Assembly: GCA_000432435.1 (NCBI GenBank)
Contig: HF993131.1
Coordinates: forward strand, 77,702 to 102,368
Source of the DNA: Eubacterium sp. CAG:180
GTDB lineage: Bacteria > Bacillota > Clostridia > Oscillospirales > Acutalibacteraceae
Direction of reading: 5' to 3'
Length of the DNA: 24,667 nucleotides
A program made the translations under genes and the position numbers. Shown piece after piece: positions 21,982 through 24,667 of this stretch; the stretch's first letter is position 1; every line of letters starts with the position of its first letter. The notes beneath the pieces were generated by a model. It was not told where the DNA came from, did no database searches, and was given only the letters and a program-made list of their open reading frames with translations.

Positions 21982-22010
21982 ATAATACCACAACATATTG
22001 TGTTAGTCAA
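21982..22010 (-). promoter_or_regulatory. Distal promoter with dyad in spacer
   Basis: Minus-strand TTGACT (22005-22010), a 17-base spacer and TATTAT (21982-21987) with extended TGG. The spacer contains the dyad CACAA-N4-TTGTG. It would give a long leader for the small membrane-protein gene. Confidence 0.65.
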
Positions 22011-22094
22011 TACTTTAGGCACAACTTATGCTATTTATACATAAAACGACCAAATAATTGTTTGTTCGGTATTTATTATGGATAATATTTATGG

Positions 22095-22100
22095 TACAAT
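22095..22100 (+). promoter_or_regulatory. Candidate -10 box for obg
   Basis: TACAAT with an extended TGG, 46 bases before the obg ATG. The -35 region 17 bases upstream (TTTATT) is poor, so this relies on the extended -10. Confidence 0.45.
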
Positions 22101-22146
22101 AATACGGTCAAATATATGTAATTTCAGTAAGGAACGGTAAAAAGAA

Positions 22147-23418
22147 ATGTTCGTAGATATAGCTAAAATAAATATTAAAGCAGGCAACGGCGGCAACGGT
22201 GCGGTTGCTTTTCACAGGGAGAAATATGTGGCTGCGGGCGGTCCCGACGGCGGCGACGGCGGAAGAGGCGGCAACATAGTATTTCAGGCAGATGACAGTC
22301 TTGCCACATTATCCGATTTCAGATACAAAAGAAAATATAAGGCTCCGAGCGGTGAGGACGGCAGAGGCGCAAGGCAAAACGGCAAAAAAGGTCAGGACCT
22401 TATAATACGTGTTCCGCGCGGCACGGTAATACGCGAAGTAACAAGCGGAACGATTATGGCGGATATGTCAACCGACGAGCCGTTTATAGCGGCGAAGGGC
22501 GGTAAGGGCGGATGGGGCAATTCTCATTTTGCCACCTCGACACGCCAAACTCCGCGCTTTGCGAAAAGCGGCGCTCCGGGCGAGGAGTGGGATATTTCGC
22601 TTGAACTGAAGCTCATTGCCGACGTTGGTCTTATCGGCTTTCCGAATGTAGGTAAATCCTCGCTTTTGTCTGTGGTGAGTGAGGCGAAGCCCATTATAGG
22701 CGATTATCATTTCACAACTATAATACCCGTTCTCGGCGTTGTCACCATGGGTCCCGAGCAGAGCTTTGTAATGGCGGATATTCCGGGTCTTATAGAGGGT
22801 GCTGCGGACGGTGTGGGTCTCGGTCACGAATTTTTAAAGCATATAGAACGCTGTCGTATGCTGGTGCACGTAGTTGACGTCGCCGGCAGCGAGGGAAGAG
22901 ACCCGAAGGAGGATTTTGAAAAGATAAACGAGGAGCTTGTAAAGTTCAATCCCGAGCTTGCAAAATGTCCACAGATAGTGGCCGGCAACAAAATAGACCT
23001 TGCAACCGACGAGCAGCTTGAGGATTTCAAGAGCTTCATTGAGAAAAAGGGACTTCCCTACTTCCCGATAGTCGCACCGATAAAATACGGCACAAAGGAG
23101 CTTATAAATGCTGTTGCGGAAAAGCTCTCTACCCTGCCTCCCGTAAAAAAATATGAGGCGGAGGAAATACCGCTTTCGGTGCTTGAAAGCAAAAAGAACA
23201 ACGGCTTTAAAGTTACCGTGAATGACGGCGTATATTCTGTTGAGGCGGACTGGCTTTACAGGATACTTTCAAAGACCGACCTTGACGACTACGCGTCGCT
23301 TCAGTATTTTCAAACGGTTCTAAAGTCGAGCGGAATAATCGACGAGCTTGTAAAGCAGGGAATTCAAGAGGGTGACACCGTTTCGATTTACGATCTCGAA
23401 TTCGACTATATACCGTAA
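22147..23418 (+). CDS. obg: GTPase Obg (CgtA)
   Basis: Obg is an essential GTPase in 50S assembly and stress response; in Bacillus it is also needed for sporulation onset. The 423-residue protein has the glycine-rich Obg fold (residues 1-158, many GG repeats), a GTPase domain with GFPNVGKSS at 164-172, FTT switch I, DIPGLIEGA switch II and NKID, and a C-terminal OCT domain (about 345-423) ending FDYIP. The MFVDIAKI start is canonical. The AAGGA ribosome site is 13 bases away, longer than ideal, so initiation may be weak. comM begins 29 bases downstream. Confidence 0.97.
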   Translation: MFVDIAKINIKAGNGGNGAVAFHREKYVAAGGPDGGDGGRGGNIVFQADDSLATLSDFRYKRKYKAPSGEDGRGARQNGKKGQDLIIRVPRGTVIREVTSGTIMADMSTDEPFIAAKGGKGGWGNSHFATSTRQTPRFAKSGAPGEEWDISLELKLIADVGLIGFPNVGKSSLLSVVSEAKPIIGDYHFTTIIPVLGVVTMGPEQSFVMADIPGLIEGAADGVGLGHEFLKHIERCRMLVHVVDVAGSEGRDPKEDFEKINEELVKFNPELAKCPQIVAGNKIDLATDEQLEDFKSFIEKKGLPYFPIVAPIKYGTKELINAVAEKLSTLPPVKKYEAEEIPLSVLESKKNNGFKVTVNDGVYSVEADWLYRILSKTDLDDYASLQYFQTVLKSSGIIDELVKQGIQEGDTVSIYDLEFDYIP

Positions 23419-23447
23419 TTACCGCGGTATCAAAAAGGGGTATATAA

Positions 23448-24667
23448 ATGTTTGCTAAAATCATAAGCGTCGGGCTTTTCGGCATGGAAGCCTATATGAC
23501 CGGCGTCGAAGCGGATATTTCGGGCGGTATGCCGCGCTTTGACGTTGTAGGACTTCCCGATACGGCAGTCAGCGAGAGCCGCGAAAGAGTCCGCTCCGCC
23601 ATTAAAAATAACGGATTTGACTTTCCGCCGTCACGCATTACAATAAATCTCGCACCGGCGGACATAAAAAAAGAGGGGCCGATTTACGACCTGCCCATTC
23701 TGATAGCAATACTTAAATCCACGGGGCAACTGTCCTGCGATACCGACAGCTCGGCTTTTTTGGGAGAGCTGTCGTTAAACGGCGAGGTGCGCAGAATTAA
23801 CGGCGTTTTGCCGATGGTTATTAAAGCACAGCGTTGCGGTGTTAAGGAAATATATATACCGGCTCCGAACGCTGCCGAGGGCGCTGTTGTGCGCGGCATA
23901 ACCGTATATCCCGTAAGGAACGTCGGGCAATTGCTGTCACATCTCACGGGCGGAGAAAAAATAACACCCGTTTCCGAATCCGATTTCAAATCTTACAGCC
24001 TGCCCGATAATCTGCCGGATTTCTCAGACGTCAAGGGTCAGCACGAAGCTAAAAGAGCCTTAGAAGTTGCCGCCGCAGGCGGACACAATGTTATGATGAT
24101 AGGGCCTCCGGGCTCCGGCAAGAGTATGCTCGCGAAACGCATACCGTCAATCTTGCCCGATATGACATTTGAAGAATCGCTTGAAACAACCAATATATAC
24201 TCGGTAGCGGGAGTTTTGCCCAAGGGAATATCCCTTATAAAAGCGCGTCCTTTCCGCTCGCCGCACCACACCGTCTCCCCTGCCGGACTTTCCGGAGGCG
24301 GCACGGTACCGCGCCCGGGTGAAATATCCTTAGCGCATAACGGCGTACTGTTTCTTGACGAGTTGCCCGAATTTTCGAGAACGTCAATGGAAGTTTTACG
24401 TCAGCCGATAGAGGACGGTAAAATAACAATAGCGCGCGTTGCCGCAACATTTTCATATCCTTGCAGCGTTATGCTTGTATGCGCCATGAACCCGTGTCCG
24501 TGCGGTTACTTCGGACATCCGACAAGAAAATGCACTTGTCCGAAGGGCGCGCCGCAAAAATATCTGTCAAGGGTATCGGGTCCTCTGCTTGACAGGCTTG
24601 ACATACATATTGAGGTTCCGCCGGTTGATTTTGACGCCCTCTCGCAAAAGGAAGGCTCCGAAGAATG
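23448..24667 (+). CDS. comM: ComM/YifB Mg-chelatase-like AAA+ ATPase (3' end missing)
   Basis: The ATG at 23448 has AAGGGG about ten bases upstream. Some 406 codons are present with no stop before the window edge; full-length family members are about 505 residues. The N-terminal domain (1-170) resembles the Lon-protease fold typical of ComM (GMPRFDVVGLPDTAVSESRERVR). The AAA+ domain has P-loop GPPGSGKS at 219-226, FRSPHHTVSPAGLSGGG and Walker B VLFLDELPEF, then the NPCPCGYFG cysteine segment. In Gram-negatives ComM is a branch-migration helicase aiding integration of transformed DNA; its Firmicutes role is less clear. Probably co-transcribed with obg. Confidence 0.95.
   Translation, partial: MFAKIISVGLFGMEAYMTGVEADISGGMPRFDVVGLPDTAVSESRERVRSAIKNNGFDFPPSRITINLAPADIKKEGPIYDLPILIAILKSTGQLSCDTDSSAFLGELSLNGEVRRINGVLPMVIKAQRCGVKEIYIPAPNAAEGAVVRGITVYPVRNVGQLLSHLTGGEKITPVSESDFKSYSLPDNLPDFSDVKGQHEAKRALEVAAAGGHNVMMIGPPGSGKSMLAKRIPSILPDMTFEESLETTNIYSVAGVLPKGISLIKARPFRSPHHTVSPAGLSGGGTVPRPGEISLAHNGVLFLDELPEFSRTSMEVLRQPIEDGKITIARVAATFSYPCSVMLVCAMNPCPCGYFGHPTRKCTCPKGAPQKYLSRVSGPLLDRLDIHIEVPPVDFDALSQKEGSEE

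Larger units (their letters stand above)
21816..22146. other. 331-base divergent control region between the small membrane protein and obg
   Basis: This AT-rich gap holds two minus-strand promoters, a palindrome at 21926-21941, and a candidate obg promoter near 22095. I find no coding frame or RNA gene in it. Confidence 0.7.

Noticed and set aside
1..24667. CRISPR array, tRNA, rRNA, insertion sequence, integrase or prophage genes
   Set aside because: I looked for spaced direct repeats, cloverleaf or CCA-like ends, transposase motifs and terminal inverted repeats and found none. Gene order is conserved core.

Overview
The window looks like chromosomal core DNA from a spore-forming, Gram-positive anaerobe of the class Clostridia, probably Oscillospiraceae/Ruminococcaceae-like. 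The grounds are Firmicutes-type gene order (ylxM-ffh-rpsP; yqfC-yqfD-phoH-ybeY-dgkA-era-yqzL-recO), sporulation genes (yqfC, yqfD, ylbJ/spoVV), a dockerin-bearing secreted protein, strong AGGAGG-type ribosome sites and sigma-A-like promoters. The family-level placement is inference. I see no rRNA, tRNA, CRISPR array, insertion sequence or prophage.

Layout. 1-1895 (minus): the protein-targeting operon ylxM-ffh-rpsP, with rpsP cut by the window edge. A consensus promoter sits just upstream, with a terminator-like hairpin directly after it. 1904-2877 (minus): two small secreted proteins, a lipoprotein and a dockerin protein, which share a C-terminal AVIDW motif. 2974-10675 (minus): a long stress, ribosome, repair and sporulation cluster, yqfC-yqfD-phoH-ybeY-dgkA-era-(yqzL)-recO-mutS2. 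An internal candidate promoter before phoH would separate the sporulation genes from the housekeeping genes. 10706-12123 (plus): divergent ylbJ/spoVV behind a sigma-E-like promoter, then a small cysteine-rich protein and a strong terminator. 12154-15736 (plus): a two-gene heterodimeric ABC exporter with one degenerate ATP site, closed by a bidirectional terminator. 15739-21362 (minus): a branched-chain amino-acid-type uptake operon livJ-H-M-G-F, ending in a cytidylate-kinase-like gene. A terminator and a second promoter separate livJ from the rest. 21573-22010 (minus): a small membrane protein with very good promoters. 22095-24667 (plus): obg, then comM/yifB cut by the right edge.

Most genes are core functions: SRP targeting, 16S rRNA maturation (Era, YbeY), collided-ribosome handling (MutS2), recombination (RecO) and ribosome-associated GTPases (Era, Obg). 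I found no convincing new multi-gene system. The items most worth a second look are the AVIDW-tailed secreted pair, the promoter/terminator arrangement before ylxM-ffh, the yqzL gene overlapping recO, and a CACAA-N(3-4)-TTGTG dyad lying inside the spacers of two separate promoters. Nearly all regulatory calls are by eye and untested.
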